A DNA stretch of 64,000 bases, from NCBI GenBank assembly GCA_964019055.1, contig OZ025208.1, forward strand, positions 867,501 through 931,500, read 5' to 3'. The notes under the pieces were generated by a model that was not told the DNA's origin, did not search any database, and saw only the letters and a program-made list of their open reading frames with translations. This DNA is from Anthopleura xanthogrammica. Its lineage: Eukaryota; Cnidaria; Anthozoa; Actiniaria; Actiniidae. A program made the position numbers and the translations under genes. The stretch's first letter is position 1. Every line of letters begins with the position of its first letter. This document shows positions 62,360 through 64,000 of this stretch, piece by piece.

Positions 62360-64000
62360 TCATATGGTATTTCTTAGCTAAATCAATGGCACAATGAATG
62401 AAAACAAAAGTGTTTGGCATTTACGCCATAAAGAAAACAAACCTCCATCAAACAAAAGGCTTATCTTATTGAAGTCCATTTGTGCAAAATTCGCAACTAT
62501 TTTGGTCTCAAGGGAAGCGCAAACGAACGCGTTGTTTGTCTAATACGTTGAAGATTTGAGTCTAAACAGCTTTAACGCGCAGAGGAAACTAAACGACTCG
62601 CTGTTTTCTAGTTTGTACAAGACATGAAAAAAGGTAATGTGGATTCTAAACTTTATTTGTGTAGATGAATGACGTAGTCTTGAATTTACGGAGATTGCTC
62701 TAATTGTATATCACTACTTGTCAGTTCTAAGTGATTATTACATCTATGAATGTATTGTTTTACGGCTTTAGAAAATTTTTCCTTGTTATGAATTGTTGAA
62801 AAAACTTTTTTTGGCGAAAAGGCTATCACGGCTATGACAGTGGTGGGCTTCCTGTGTTATTTAGTCGGCTGGACGGCAAGCCACAGGAATCCCAAAAAAG
62901 TACATATTATACCCTGGTTTTTTAGCTATTTTTGTAAGTATTCAGAACGTTCTTTCGACCATCATATAAAGTGTTTAAAAATCTATTATATATGTCAGTT
63001 TCATTTCAAAAAACGATAAAAAAAGACACGAAAAGAGGAAAATGCTGAAAACACTACACCGCTGACCAATCCTTAATTTCATCAAAACTCACCACCCCTA
63101 TAAAATCTTTAATATAATTTTAATCAAGAAACTAATTTCAGAACCATGTTGCCACGGTCCTTAGCTTTCTAACGAGTGGTATTTTGTTTGGAAAAGCTTA
63201 ATATTTCGATTTGCGAAAATTTGGACCAACTCAAAAAACGCTTATTTCGGGTACATAACTTCAAGCGGCTTGTTTTCTATGAAATAAGGACAAATATTAA
63301 AATATTTTGACGCACAGATTTAAAGCTCATTTAGTACTTTCTACACAACGTAAAATATTTTTGATTCATGCTTTTTTTCTATTTTTATTACGCGTTTTTT
63401 TGACGGTGGAGGCGTTTGGGTTACCTGTGGTGAGGTTTTTGTTAAGGTAGCAGTTTATAATCTCAGTTTTCGTAGTGGAACTGAACGAAATGTGCAAGTA
63501 TTTTCAAATATTCATAGATAACAACCAAAAATCTTTCCAAATCAAGGATTTTCTGTTGAGACAGATGTCTCAAAGTTAATCATGATTTTTCGCTCCTCAC
63601 CACATCGATCACAAGGGTATACCTGAGACACGTCTTGAAAGCTTTTCCAAAGATTGTGACTTTTAATGAGAAAGAAATTGTATTTGAAGAGCATTTTAAA
63701 CGATGGATTCTCATGAATGAGAAAATTGCATAACATTTTTCCACCCTCTCCCCTCCCCTCCCACGATATTAAAGGACTTGTCCCTCATCAAAAAAACGGG
63801 TTTTTTTTAATGAATTGATTTTTATGTTTTCAAGGTCCATTTTGAAAAACTGTTGAAAGAAGATGTTTGCTAATTAGCAGCTCGTACCATCTACTTTTTT
63901 AATGCCCACTGCTGCCTATTTTTAAGGTAAGATATTGACTAAAAATTAGATAATCATTTCTTAGGACTTTACTTTGCTTTCATAAATCTCCGTAAAAATG

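Larger units (their letters stand above)
61311..64000. other. 3' region of the window; no gene recognised
   Basis: Holds a tRNA-like repeat (61465-61530), a hairpin MITE (62249-62359) and otherwise AT-rich DNA. A short frame at 62834-63019 and one at 62052-62246 show no family resemblance. The third exon of the preceding gene must continue somewhere here or beyond. Confidence 0.55.

Overview
This is nuclear DNA of an animal, most likely a cnidarian and probably a stony coral (inference). Genes have GT-AG introns and sit far apart in AT-rich DNA full of short hairpin transposons (MITEs), tRNA-derived repeats and long microsatellites. Proteins with a DZIP3-type HEPN domain joined to a TRADD-N-like domain are typical of anthozoan gene sets. 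No prokaryotic, organellar or viral gene was recognised.

Layout. 0.2-6.0 kb (+): 3' part of a sorting nexin (end of PX domain, a 22-residue lysine-rich repeat array, Nexin_C domain). 9.1-37.8 kb: five genes that all carry an IMPACT (UPF0029/YigZ) domain. These are a standard RWD-IMPACT gene (-), two tandem 7.3-7.6 kb copies of a gene encoding HEPN + TRADD-N-like + four IMPACT domains (-, 1068 and 1063 residues), a second RWD-IMPACT gene (-), and a divergent HEPN + TRADD-N-like + single IMPACT gene (+, 553 residues). 40-43 kb (+): an immunoglobulin-domain gene with a stop codon, a MITE in an exon and a frameshift. 45.3-54.1 kb: a palindrome with two near-identical 4266-bp arms around a 289-bp spacer; each arm holds the same three-exon gene, possibly a leaderless beta-trefoil protein, transcribed outward. 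56.4-61.3 kb (+): the first exons of an unrecognised gene, whose intron holds about twenty 89-bp tRNA-like tandem units. 61.3-64 kb: no convincing gene.

The main result is the IMPACT cluster. IMPACT is known as a regulator of the GCN1-GCN2 integrated stress response, HEPN domains act in RNA binding or cleavage and in immunity, and the TRADD N-terminal domain works in TNF-receptor signalling. Their joining in one polypeptide, next to ordinary RWD-IMPACT genes, suggests a locus linking RNA or pathogen sensing to control of translation. The domain calls come from reading the sequence; the function is inference. Exon structures were built by hand from splice sites and reading phase; each full model keeps one open frame.
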